From assembly GCA_046302135.1 (NCBI GenBank), contig JBKCIQ010000091.1, positions 1 to 64,000 on the forward strand: DNA of 64,000 nt, written 5' to 3'. Position 1 is the first letter of the stretch. Each line of letters begins with the position of its first letter. Of the stretch, positions 26,583 through 35,198 are shown piece after piece. The notes beneath the pieces are model-generated. The model did not search any database. It saw nothing but the letters and a program-made list of their open reading frames with translations, and was not told where the DNA came from. A program made the translations under genes and the position numbers. This DNA comes from AM-1111 sp046302135 (GTDB lineage Bacteria > Bacteroidota > Bacteroidia > B-17B0 > Aurantibacillaceae).

Positions 26583-27011
26583 TTAAACATCTATTTTTTT
26601 TATTCTTTCCGCATGCCTGCCACCTTCAAACGCTGTTTTTAAAAAACATTCAATACATAAAAGTGCTTCTTGATCGCTTATATACCTTGCGGGTAAAGCA
26701 ATTATATTAGCATCGTTATGTTGCCTTGATAATGTAGCTATTTCATTATTCCAACATAAGGCGCTTCGTATTCCTGCATGTTTATTCACAGTCATATTTA
26801 TTCCATTGCCGCTACCACAAATAACAATGCCGAAAATTGCTTCCTTACTTAATACATCATTTGCAACCTGATGGCCATAATCAGGATAATCTGCTCTTTC
26901 CTCAGAAAAACATCCTCTGTCAATAACAATATTTCCACTTTTGGTAAGATAATTAAGAATAATTTTCTTCAATTGATATCCAGCGTGATCAGATCCTAAA
27001 GAAATTTTCAT
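26583..27011 (-). CDS. rpiB: Ribose 5-phosphate isomerase B
   Basis: 142 residues, normal length for RpiB/LacAB. Interconverts ribose 5-phosphate and ribulose 5-phosphate in the pentose phosphate pathway. Visible: MKISLGSDHAGYQLKK, YPDYGHQVA, the active-site CGSGNGINM, and HNDANIIALPARYIS. First gene of an rpiB-gmk operon; a TAnnTTTG box lies 15 bases upstream. Confidence 0.95.
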   Translation of the reverse strand: MKISLGSDHAGYQLKKIILNYLTKSGNIVIDRGCFSEERADYPDYGHQVANDVLSKEAIFGIVICGSGNGINMTVNKHAGIRSALCWNNEIATLSRQHNDANIIALPARYISDQEALLCIECFLKTAFEGGRHAERIKKIDV

Positions 27012-27499
27012 TTTTTTTGGTTTTTCAAAAATACATTTTATTCACAGTGAAAATTAAAAAAAACCTTGAAACTTTTGTACTTGATTTATAATGTTTTACA
27101 AAGTAACATATCATTATAAGCTTTTTAATTTTCTGTTAATTAATGCTTGTAATTTTTAATATCAATTTAATTGTAGCTATATTTTTTCTTCGTATAGAAA
27201 AATATTTCTTTCTAAATCTTATTTTTAGAAAAGCTTAGTAAAAATTATCTAATTCATTATTAACTTTTTTTTCCTGTTAATTAAATAAAGTTATCAGTAT
27301 ATTAACTATTTTAACGGTATGTTTATATTCTTTTATAATTACTAATAATCAGAATATTATGAAACAAAACCATGTTATTTTATTGTTGATATCCTGATAT
27401 TTTTAAAAAATATTGTTCATACAAAATATTTTACTAACCAAATTAACACCCTATATATAAAAGAATAATTTACTTAAAAGAAATATATATTATTTATAT
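27012..27499. other. Very A+T-rich divergent intergenic region with one DnaA-box-like 9-mer
   Basis: About 490 bases between divergent rpiB and nadA, by eye well over 75% A+T, with many runs of A and T. A minus-strand -7 box for rpiB lies at 27026-27033. TTATTCACA at 27038-27046 fits the DnaA-box pattern TTATNCACA, but I find no second box. No gene, tRNA or clear hairpin terminator is visible. It could be a promoter region only, or an unwinding region near an origin. Confidence 0.4.
27026..27033 (-). promoter_or_regulatory. -7 box for rpiB-gmk
   Basis: TATTTTTG on the minus strand matches TAnnTTTG and lies 15 bases before the rpiB ATG. No clear -33 TTTG. Confidence 0.4.
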
Positions 27500-28462
27500 A
27501 TGAATTTTAAAATTATTTACAGAAACAGCTTAGCCAATTATCAAATGGATATTTTTAACGAAATTAGCAAACTTAAACGGGACAAGAACGCAGTTATTCT
27601 AGCTCACTTTTACCAAGATTCCGACATACAGGATATTGCAGATTTTGTGGGTGACAGTTTGGCCCTTGCTCAGGCCGCACAGAAAACAAGTGCAGACATC
27701 ATTCTTTTTGCAGGGGTGCACTTTATGGCAGAAACAGCAAAAATATTAAATCCTAGAAAAAAAGTATTGGTACCTGATCTAAATGCTGGTTGTTCACTTG
27801 CAGATTCATGTCCGCCAAGTGAATTTGTAAATTTTAAAAATAAAAAACCTGACCATAAAGTTATTTCATACATTAATTGTACCGCTGAAATTAAAGCATT
27901 ATCCGATGTAATATGCACTTCATCAAATGCATTAAAAATAGTTGAGAGTTTTTCTAAAGAGCAGAATCTAATATTTGCTCCGGATAAAAATTTAGGTGCG
28001 TATATTAATAAAAAGTCAGGAAGAAGAATGTTGTTATGGAACGGTAGTTGCATGGTTCATGAGATTTTTTCATTAGAAAAAATATCAAAACTAAAAAATG
28101 AAAATCCAAATGCTTTAATAATTGCTCACCCCGAATGCGAAGAACATGTTTTAGATAAAGCAGATTTTATTGGTTCTACAACAGCTCTTCTAAATTTTAC
28201 CAAAACATCATCAGCAAATGAATTTATTGTGGTTACAGAAAATGGAATATTACATGCTATGCAAAAAAATTCACCCGGTAAAAAATTTATTGCTGCGCCA
28301 CCGGAAAATAGTTGTGCATGTAATGATTGTCCACATATGAAATTAAACACTATTGATAAAATATATTTAGCATTGAAAAACGAATTTCCTGAAATTAGTA
28401 TGAAGGAAGAGTTAATAAGAAAAGCAGAGGAACCATTATTACGTATGTTGGAATTATCATGA
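27500..28462 (+). CDS. nadA: Quinolinate synthase NadA
   Basis: 320 residues. Condenses iminoaspartate with dihydroxyacetone phosphate to quinolinate in NAD synthesis, using a [4Fe-4S] cluster. The three ligand Cys are visible: GCSLADSCP, NGSCMVHE and CNDCPHM. Also present are ILAHFYQDSDIQDIADFVGDS and FAPDKNLG. Homologues begin near MDIFNEI, so the start could be the ATG at 27545; the first ATG is kept because a long A+T-rich leader precedes it. It overlaps the next gene by four bases, which is unusual company for nadA; no nadB or nadC is in the window. Confidence 0.95.
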   Translation: MNFKIIYRNSLANYQMDIFNEISKLKRDKNAVILAHFYQDSDIQDIADFVGDSLALAQAAQKTSADIILFAGVHFMAETAKILNPRKKVLVPDLNAGCSLADSCPPSEFVNFKNKKPDHKVISYINCTAEIKALSDVICTSSNALKIVESFSKEQNLIFAPDKNLGAYINKKSGRRMLLWNGSCMVHEIFSLEKISKLKNENPNALIIAHPECEEHVLDKADFIGSTTALLNFTKTSSANEFIVVTENGILHAMQKNSPGKKFIAAPPENSCACNDCPHMKLNTIDKIYLALKNEFPEISMKEELIRKAEEPLLRMLELS

Positions 28463-30048
28463 ATAAAAGAAATTTATTTACAACTATAATATTTTTCATT
28501 TTTATAGAATTTATTTTATCACAAGGAGATACGAATAAAGTAAAAAATGATGGATATAATATATTCTTTTACGATAATGGAATTAAATCATCTGAAGGTC
28601 TAATGAGATCCGGTAAACCGGATGGATATTGGAAAAACTATTATCAAAATGGAAATTTAAAGAATGAAGGAAATAGAAAGAATTATCTTTTAGACAGTGT
28701 TTGGAAATTTTATACTGATGCAGGAAAATTAAATAGAATAATAAATTATGGATCAGGTAAAAAGAACGGATATACGATTACATATGATACGTCGGGAAAA
28801 ATCTTAAGTAAAGAAAATTATAATAATGATTATAAAACAGGTAACTCTTATAACTTTTATCTATCTGGTAAAACACATTTTATCATTCCATATAAAAACG
28901 GTAAGATAGATGGAGAAGTTTTGGAGTTATCTGAAGATTCTATTTTAATAGGTATTACAGTTTATAAATCAGGATTTATAGAAAAAACAGAAAATATAAA
29001 CAGAAAGGATAAAAATGGTGTAAAACAAGGTAAGTGGAAAGAATTTGACTTAAATGGAAATCTAAAAAAAGAAATGAATTACAGAGACGGATCACTTGAT
29101 GGTTATATAAAGGAATACGATAATAAAGGAAATCTTATTACTGTAGAAAAATATTTTTCAGGAAAAAAAATTGATAATCCAAAAGAACTAAAGGATATAA
29201 AATTTTACAAAGAATATTACTCAGGTAGACAAATAAAATTCGAAGGAGGCTATTTAGATAATTACCCGCATGGTTTTCATTATTATTACAATATTAATGG
29301 TAAAATTGACTCAGCAATTTATTACGAGGAAGGGTTTGCATTGGAAAAAGGAAAAATGGATTCACTTAATAACAAGACCGGGCTATGGATAGAACTTTAT
29401 CAGACAGGAGAATTAAAAGGTAAAGGACAATATTTTAATGGAAAAAAAACAGGTTATTGGAAATATTGGTATCCTTCAGGAAAAGAAGAGCAATCAGGAA
29501 AATTTGATAAGAACGGAAATCAAATTGATAATTGGAAATGGTATTATGAAAACGGAAACGTTTTAAGAGATGAAAATTTTATAGCAGGAAAAAGGAATGG
29601 TTTTTTTTCTGATTATCTAGAAGACGGAAAAATTATAGAAAGTGGTGAGTACGTAGAAGATCAAAAGGAAGGCTTTTGGATTTATCAAATGGGAAATTAT
29701 ATAGAAAAAGGAAATTATTTGCAAGGCGAAAGAGATAGTGTATGGAATGCTTGGTGGTCGACAACAGGGAAGCTTAGGTATAAAGGTAGCTGGTTGTCGG
29801 GTAGTGCAGAAGGAAAACACATGTGGTATTATGAAAATGGAAAAAAAATGGTAGAAGGTTTTTTTATGGGTGGTAGTAAAAATGGGAACTGGTATTTTTT
29901 TAATGAAGAAGGTGAACTTTTCCTGACTATTGAATTTGATAATGACGAGGAAGTAGCTTTCAACGGTACAAAATTAACCTCCGAGTATGAAAAAGCTGTA
30001 AAATCCATAGATCAAATTAAAACTAAAAAAAGAAATTCAACAGAGTAA
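28459..30048 (+). CDS. MORN-repeat (YwqK-like) exported protein
   Basis: 529 residues. Signal peptide (LFTTIIFFIFIEFILSQ), then about twenty short units of the MORN_2 type with patterns such as YYQNGNLKNEG, GYWKYWYPSGKEEQSG, DGYIKEYDNKGN and NWKWYYENGNVLRDE. These are often annotated 'toxin-antitoxin system YwqK family antitoxin', a name inherited from a B. subtilis protein and probably misleading here. The protein should form an elongated beta structure in the periplasm or on the surface. It is coupled to nadA by ATGA and is followed two bases later by the PAS kinase gene, so it may be a sensor partner, but nothing proves it. Confidence 0.8.
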   Translation: MNKRNLFTTIIFFIFIEFILSQGDTNKVKNDGYNIFFYDNGIKSSEGLMRSGKPDGYWKNYYQNGNLKNEGNRKNYLLDSVWKFYTDAGKLNRIINYGSGKKNGYTITYDTSGKILSKENYNNDYKTGNSYNFYLSGKTHFIIPYKNGKIDGEVLELSEDSILIGITVYKSGFIEKTENINRKDKNGVKQGKWKEFDLNGNLKKEMNYRDGSLDGYIKEYDNKGNLITVEKYFSGKKIDNPKELKDIKFYKEYYSGRQIKFEGGYLDNYPHGFHYYYNINGKIDSAIYYEEGFALEKGKMDSLNNKTGLWIELYQTGELKGKGQYFNGKKTGYWKYWYPSGKEEQSGKFDKNGNQIDNWKWYYENGNVLRDENFIAGKRNGFFSDYLEDGKIIESGEYVEDQKEGFWIYQMGNYIEKGNYLQGERDSVWNAWWSTTGKLRYKGSWLSGSAEGKHMWYYENGKKMVEGFFMGGSKNGNWYFFNEEGELFLTIEFDNDEEVAFNGTKLTSEYEKAVKSIDQIKTKKRNSTE

Positions 30049-30050
30049 AT

Positions 30051-31787
30051 ATGCTTTCTAATGCAAGCCTACTTCAGCTTTTAGAATCAACTTATGATAT
30101 TGTGTTTGTGTGTGGCTACTCTCCTGTTTTTCATTATGAATATATAAGTGATAATGTTGAAAATATTCTAGGGTATAGGGCAGAAGAAATTTATAAAGAC
30201 CCCGAAATTAGAAATAGAATAATTCATAAAGAAGATATTTTCGAATTAAGAAACTCCATCAATTCCGGAGAAAAATCTCATAAAAAAATACTTAGATACT
30301 ATCATAAAGATGGCAGTGTTATTTTTTTAGACACTAGCTATTCTTTAATTATGGATGATAATGGCAATGTTGAAAAAATGTTTGGGCTTACGAAAAAAAT
30401 AACTGAATATTCAAAAAATAACTACAATGATTTTATTCAAAGTCAAGAGGTAAACAGGATTATTCATCAAGATTATGGTGTTTTAAAAGTTGATAGTTAT
30501 AAGCATGAAATTAATTATGTAAACAAAAAAATTTGTGAAATCTTATGCTGTTCAGAGGAAGATCTTTTAGGTAAAAATATTAATGATGCAATTTGCTGTT
30601 TTGATTTTTCTCCGTTAGAAAATGAATCTAAAGAAGAGTTGAGAAAAATAAATGATAAATACGGGAAAACCATTTATTTGAATTTTTCTTTTACAAAAAT
30701 TTATGATGTTTTTGGACTACAAACAAATTATATATTTATTATTAAGGATGTCACACAAGACAAGATGCAAGAAATCGAAAACATAAATCACAGAAATAAA
30801 ATTCAAACTATTTTTAATACAAGCGGACACATGATATGGACTGTTTCAGAAGACATTACCATAACATCTTATAATCAAAATTTTTTAAGTTCATCAACCT
30901 CAATCCCTACACCCGCCCACTTATTCGACGCAGGTTTAAACACAGTTAACATAAACAATCCAAATTATGAGTTTTGGATAAAAAAATACACAGATGCTTT
31001 TTCGGGTGAACCAACTCAATTTGAAATTGTTAACAAGGACCACGAAGGAAACGAAATTTGGGCCGAGGTATTTTTATCTCCAATTTATGATAACAATGGA
31101 AAAGTGGTAGAAGTATCTGGCCTTGCACACAACATAACTCAAAATAAAAAATCGCAACTACAAATTGCACAATCCTTAAAGGAAAAAGAAGTGTTGCTTA
31201 GTGAAATTCACCATCGCGTTAAGAACAACCTGCAGGTAATTATCAGTATACTTAATCTTCAAGCAAACTCAATTAAAGACCCCGCCGCAAGAACGCATTT
31301 TCAGGAATGCCAAGACCGAATAAGATCTATGGCGAACATCCATGAAACGCTATACAGAAACAAGGATTTTTCAAACATTCAATTTAGTGATTACATAAGG
31401 TCAATAACACAAAGTCTAATTAATTCATATGGGGAAACGAGCAAGCCAATAAATGCAAACTATTTTCTTGACGCTGTTTCTTTAAATCTTGATTATTCAA
31501 TTCCTTGCGGTTTAATATTGAATGAGTTGGTTTCTAATTCGATTAAATACGCGTTTAAAAAAAATAAAACGAGAAACATAAACGTTTCATTAACTAAAAC
31601 AAATAATAAAATAGCTTTTATCATTTCCGACGACGGCATTGGTTTACCGGATAAAATTGACTTTAGAAACACCGAAACACTAGGATTACAGCTTGTGATA
31701 GCTCTAGTTGATCAACTAAATGGAAAAATAGAGCTAAATAAAAAAGAAGGCACCGAATTTTTAATTACATTTACTTTAGAAAAATGA
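30051..31787 (+). CDS. Soluble PAS-domain histidine kinase (HisKA_2 type)
   Basis: 578 residues without a signal peptide or transmembrane segment. Three PAS-like domains: about 10-125 (ILGYRAEEIY ... DGSVIFLDT), 135-240, and 255-370 (TSGHMIWTV ... EIWAEVFLSPIYDNNG). The HisKA_2 dimerisation motif is LLSEIHHRVKNNLQVII with the phospho-His near residue 386. The ATPase domain has LNELVSNSIKYAF (N box), DDGIGLP (G1) and TLGLQLV (G2). Autophosphorylates and passes phosphate to the response regulator encoded by the next, overlapping gene. Signal unknown; cytoplasmic PAS suggests a redox, ligand or metabolic cue, and the operon with nadA makes an NAD-linked cue conceivable. Confidence 0.9.
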   Translation: MLSNASLLQLLESTYDIVFVCGYSPVFHYEYISDNVENILGYRAEEIYKDPEIRNRIIHKEDIFELRNSINSGEKSHKKILRYYHKDGSVIFLDTSYSLIMDDNGNVEKMFGLTKKITEYSKNNYNDFIQSQEVNRIIHQDYGVLKVDSYKHEINYVNKKICEILCCSEEDLLGKNINDAICCFDFSPLENESKEELRKINDKYGKTIYLNFSFTKIYDVFGLQTNYIFIIKDVTQDKMQEIENINHRNKIQTIFNTSGHMIWTVSEDITITSYNQNFLSSSTSIPTPAHLFDAGLNTVNINNPNYEFWIKKYTDAFSGEPTQFEIVNKDHEGNEIWAEVFLSPIYDNNGKVVEVSGLAHNITQNKKSQLQIAQSLKEKEVLLSEIHHRVKNNLQVIISILNLQANSIKDPAARTHFQECQDRIRSMANIHETLYRNKDFSNIQFSDYIRSITQSLINSYGETSKPINANYFLDAVSLNLDYSIPCGLILNELVSNSIKYAFKKNKTRNINVSLTKTNNKIAFIISDDGIGLPDKIDFRNTETLGLQLVIALVDQLNGKIELNKKEGTEFLITFTLEK

Positions 31788-32551
31788 AAAATATGGATAG
31801 CGTAAGTGTACTAGTGGTTGAAGACGAAAGCATAGTCAGAAAAGATATTCAGAATAGTTTAAAAAAACTAAATTATTCTATTTCCGGAGCCTGTTCAAAA
31901 GGAGAAGATGCAATAGACCTTGCGAGACAAAATACTCCAGATGTTGTGCTTATGGATATAATGCTTAAGGGAAACGTCGGAGGTATCGAGGCCGCAACAA
32001 AGATCAATAACGACCTTAATATTCCGGTAATATTTCTAACGGCTTATGCGGACGAAAGTACACTTGAAAAAGCAAAATCAAGCGATCCTTATGGATACAT
32101 TTTAAAACCATTTAAAGAAATTGAGCTTAAAAGCGCAATTGAAATGGCAATTAATAAACATAACAAGTTTAATGAATTAATTCAGGATAGAGATCGTTTA
32201 TATTCACTGTCCGAAGAAATGGTAACGCCTGAAAAAGATGTACTTTTTGTTAAGAATCAGGGAAAACTTGTTCGCGTAGATTTTAAAGATATTTATTTCA
32301 TCGAGGCACTAAAAGATTATGTTGTTATAAATACAACCGCGGCACGATACACTATTCATTCAACGATGAAGGAAATTGAAAAGCGCATACATAAGCACGA
32401 CTTTATAAGGGCCCACAGAAGTTTTATTGTACGCACGGATAAGATAACTACAATTGAAAACAATAATATTTATCTTTTAAATGATAAAAAAATAATTCCT
32501 ATTGGCGGGCTTTACAGGTCTGAACTTTACAAAAGACTTAATATCGTTTAG
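31784..32551 (+). CDS. Response regulator with LytTR DNA-binding domain
   Basis: 255 residues. Receiver domain (about 5-125) with acidic pair VVEDES, phospho-acceptor Asp in VVLMDIML, Thr/Ala of FLTAYAD and Lys of ILKPFKE. A linker leads to a LytTR domain (about 150-250) with VRVDFKDIYFIEALKDYVVI and HDFIRAHRSFIVR. Start overlaps the kinase stop (ATGA), so the two form a cognate pair. LytTR regulators bind direct repeats upstream of targets, often surface or secretion genes. Its last four bases overlap the end of the convergent gene at 32548. Confidence 0.93.
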   Translation: MKNMDSVSVLVVEDESIVRKDIQNSLKKLNYSISGACSKGEDAIDLARQNTPDVVLMDIMLKGNVGGIEAATKINNDLNIPVIFLTAYADESTLEKAKSSDPYGYILKPFKEIELKSAIEMAINKHNKFNELIQDRDRLYSLSEEMVTPEKDVLFVKNQGKLVRVDFKDIYFIEALKDYVVINTTAARYTIHSTMKEIEKRIHKHDFIRAHRSFIVRTDKITTIENNNIYLLNDKKIIPIGGLYRSELYKRLNIV

Positions 32552-32898
32552 GATAGTTTTTCTTTATTTTCTTTAATTTCAAAAACACTCTTTCTTGATG
32601 TTTTGATTCCTGTTTTTGCTGTTAAGTAGAAAGAATTCAATAAAACTTTGTTAATGGCATTAAGTTCGGATTCAGTAGACTTTAACAGGTTGTGTAAGCC
32701 TGACGCCGTTTCCGTGTCTCCAGTAATAAGAGCAAGTCGTCGTGACTGGAGATAAAAGTCCGCATTTGACCTGAGCTCTTCTTTTTTTTCAATCAGAAAA
32801 TTTAATATTTCTTCATCATTAACCCCTTCGTTAAGGTTAGATATTATCCAGTTTTCAATATCATCAGAGGACTTAAATGGTGAGGAATTTTTTATCAT
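32548..32898 (-). CDS. Small helical protein of unknown function
   Basis: 116 residues, no signal peptide. Predicted mostly helical with many Glu, Lys, Asn and Leu residues (LNEGVNDEEILNFLIEKKEEL, DFYLQSRRLALITGDTETASGLHNLL). It may be a cytoplasmic adaptor; I know no family. It converges with the LytTR gene, overlapping its stop codon, and lies 100 bases downstream of the S41 protease on the same strand. Confidence 0.55.
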   Translation of the reverse strand: MIKNSSPFKSSDDIENWIISNLNEGVNDEEILNFLIEKKEELRSNADFYLQSRRLALITGDTETASGLHNLLKSTESELNAINKVLLNSFYLTAKTGIKTSRKSVFEIKENKEKLS

Positions 32899-32997
32899 TT
32901 AGTTTATTAATATCTAATAAAAATAACACGCCCAACAGATAGTTTTTTAAGCAAGGTGTACAATTATTAACAGAAGCTTGTTAAGCATTTGGTCTAA

Positions 32998-34716
32998 TTA
33001 AAATTTCTTTAAAGGATTAAAAGGCTTGGTGGGTTTATCAATTTTGGTTAAAATAGTTTTCGTTTTTTCAGGGCTTGCAATTAAATCAAGGGCAGAGGAA
33101 ATTTCCTTATCGTATTTAATGCCGCACTCTGTTCTGCCCCTTTGGTAATAATACCTTCCCGCAATTTCTTCCTCAACCCAGGGAATAATATCAACTTTGT
33201 TTTTTAGTATGTCTTCTTTTTTTCTTTTTTCTACCTGATTTATCAGCGCCTCGTATTGAGTTTTTAAATCATTATAATATCCATCTGATTCAAGTTTTTG
33301 TTTTAAATCTAAAAGTAAGTTTTCTGACTTTGGATGATAGTTTATCTTCTTGCTCTCTACATATTTAACGAAATCACCGTAGTCCTCTTCATTTAATTTA
33401 AAAATTCCTGCGGCGGGTATGGAGCCGTGCCTTTTAGTATAATCAGTTGCATAATTAAAAATATAATTCTCTTCTATAAGAGTGTTTATTAGCGCGTTGT
33501 TTAAAACGGGTTCTGTTATTACATCAGGGTTTATTCCTGCGCCATCATAAACAATCCGACCTCCTTTTGTTTTAAAGGCTGTAATTAAACTATCCGGAAC
33601 TTTTTCAACTATCCCATCACTTTTTCTGTTTGAATAATTTATGGCCTGTATACACCTACCGCTAGGAACGTAATATTTTGCGACTGTAATTTTTACCTGA
33701 TTACCATAGTTCAAGGGTCTGGTTTGTTGTACAAGCCCCTTACCATAGGTTCTTTGCCCAACAATTACCGCTCTATCAAGATCCTGAAGCGCGCCGGACA
33801 CAATCTCAGAGGCAGAAGCAGAGTTTTTATTGACAAGTACAACAAGCGGAATATTTAAATCAGCAGGGTTGTTTGTTGTTTTATAGCTTTTATCCCACTC
33901 TTTAATTTTGCCTTTTGTAAAAACAATTTCTGTTCCCTTTTCTGTAAAGAGATTTACTATTTCAACCGCCTCATTTAGTAATCCGCCGGGGTTGTCTCTT
34001 AAATCTAAAACAAGAGAAGTACAACCATTTTGAGTCTTTAACTTTATCAAAGCATCTTTAACTTCTTGCGAAGCGCTCTCGGTGAAGCCCGTAAGCTTGA
34101 TGTATCCTGTGTTCTTGTTCAGCATACCGTAATAAGGAACACTTTTAACCTTTATTTCTTCTCTTGTCACATCTAAATTTATAAAGCTTTTTTCTCCCGG
34201 CCTTTCAATTACAATTTTTACTTTGGTTCCGGATTGTCCTTTAAGCATTTTGCTTATTTCATCACTTGTTTTTTTCATCACATTTTTTCCGTCTACCTCC
34301 ACAAACAAGTCTCCGGCCCTTATCCCGCTTTTTTGCGCGGCAAAACCCTCATAAACCTCTGTTACCACAAGCCTTCCATCCATTTCCCGTATAATAGCGC
34401 CAACACCACCATACTCACCGGTAGTCATAAATCTATAGTCCTCAATTTCACTTTCGCTAATAAAATTGGTATACGGGTCAAGGCTTTCCAGCATCGCATC
34501 AATGCCTTTTTTCATCATTTCCCCAGGCTTTACCTCGTCAACGTAAAACGTGTTTACTTCCCTAAACAATGTTACAAAAACATCTATGTTTTTGGAGATC
34601 TCAAAATAGTCGTCAAGCGGTCTAAACGCGAGCCCAAGACAGGAAAAGAGGAGAATAAAAAAAGCAACAAATAACTTTAATTGCCTTTTAATAAGATTTT
34701 TCTTTAGGAGTTTCAT
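32998..34716 (-). CDS. S41 family C-terminal processing peptidase (CtpA/Prc-like)
   Basis: 572 residues from the ATG at 34716; an upstream TTG would put 14 unneeded residues before the membrane anchor. N-terminal membrane/signal segment (LKLFVAFFILLFSCLG), then the S41 N-terminal helix bundle, a PDZ domain (about 85-165: YGGVGAIIREMDGRLVV, SGIRAGDLFVEVDGK), and the peptidase core. NSASASEIVSGALQDLDR contains the catalytic Ser and GQRTYGKGLVQ the Lys. A 170-residue helical C-terminal extension is typical for Bacteroidota members. It cleaves C-termini of exported proteins. Fifth gene of the operon DUF5777-like, DUF4271, hemD, rnpA, S41. Confidence 0.95.
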   Translation of the reverse strand: MKLLKKNLIKRQLKLFVAFFILLFSCLGLAFRPLDDYFEISKNIDVFVTLFREVNTFYVDEVKPGEMMKKGIDAMLESLDPYTNFISESEIEDYRFMTTGEYGGVGAIIREMDGRLVVTEVYEGFAAQKSGIRAGDLFVEVDGKNVMKKTSDEISKMLKGQSGTKVKIVIERPGEKSFINLDVTREEIKVKSVPYYGMLNKNTGYIKLTGFTESASQEVKDALIKLKTQNGCTSLVLDLRDNPGGLLNEAVEIVNLFTEKGTEIVFTKGKIKEWDKSYKTTNNPADLNIPLVVLVNKNSASASEIVSGALQDLDRAVIVGQRTYGKGLVQQTRPLNYGNQVKITVAKYYVPSGRCIQAINYSNRKSDGIVEKVPDSLITAFKTKGGRIVYDGAGINPDVITEPVLNNALINTLIEENYIFNYATDYTKRHGSIPAAGIFKLNEEDYGDFVKYVESKKINYHPKSENLLLDLKQKLESDGYYNDLKTQYEALINQVEKRKKEDILKNKVDIIPWVEEEIAGRYYYQRGRTECGIKYDKEISSALDLIASPEKTKTILTKIDKPTKPFNPLKKF

Positions 34717-34784
34717 TTTTATTCTGAAGTGTTTTATAAAATTAGGATTAACCCTCAATTAATTTTGTTAACGCTTTATAATTT

Positions 34785-35198
34785 TCAACCAACAAACTGT
34801 TTATTTTTTTCTGCTACCGAAAAAATGTAGCTCATTACCAGACCCATTTTATCATTTAATTCACTAAACACAGGAGGCTCGCGCTCTAAAAATAAAAATC
34901 CGACATTAATACGAAGATTTTTTTCACGAGAAAAAGTATTAAGCGGTAATTTATTTAATCTCCATATTTCTCGTAAAATTCTTTTAGTACGAGTTCTTTT
35001 TACTGAGGAACGTATTTTTTTCTTTGGCACCATAACCATGAATTTTACCTGGCCAGAAGGATAAAGCTCAGAGTCTACAAAAACTTTTATCGGGTAAACA
35101 GATTTATGAAATCTGGTTTTTAAAAGCGCTTCAATCGCTTTTTTACTTTTTAATCTTTCTTTTTTATTAAAGGTTTTTTTGATAACGCGAAACGTAAT
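34785..35198 (-). CDS. rnpA: Ribonuclease P protein component, non-canonical start
   Basis: RnpA assists the RNase P RNA in maturing tRNA 5' ends. The conserved core is present: KKERLKSKKAIEALL, then KVFVDSELYPSGQVKFMVMVPKK, and the signature VKRTRTKRILREIWRL (the 'RNR' helix). The frame is open from 35204 to 34785 but contains no ATG, GTG or TTG before the internal ATG at 35039, which would remove about 50 essential residues. The most plausible start is ATT at 35196-35198, which overlaps the hemD stop (TAATT) and gives 137 residues; ATC at 35181-35183 is the alternative. The order hemD-rnpA-S41 is usual in Bacteroidota. Confidence 0.88.
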   Translation of the reverse strand: MTFRVIKKTFNKKERLKSKKAIEALLKTRFHKSVYPIKVFVDSELYPSGQVKFMVMVPKKKIRSSVKRTRTKRILREIWRLNKLPLNTFSREKNLRINVGFLFLEREPPVFSELNDKMGLVMSYIFSVAEKNKQFVG

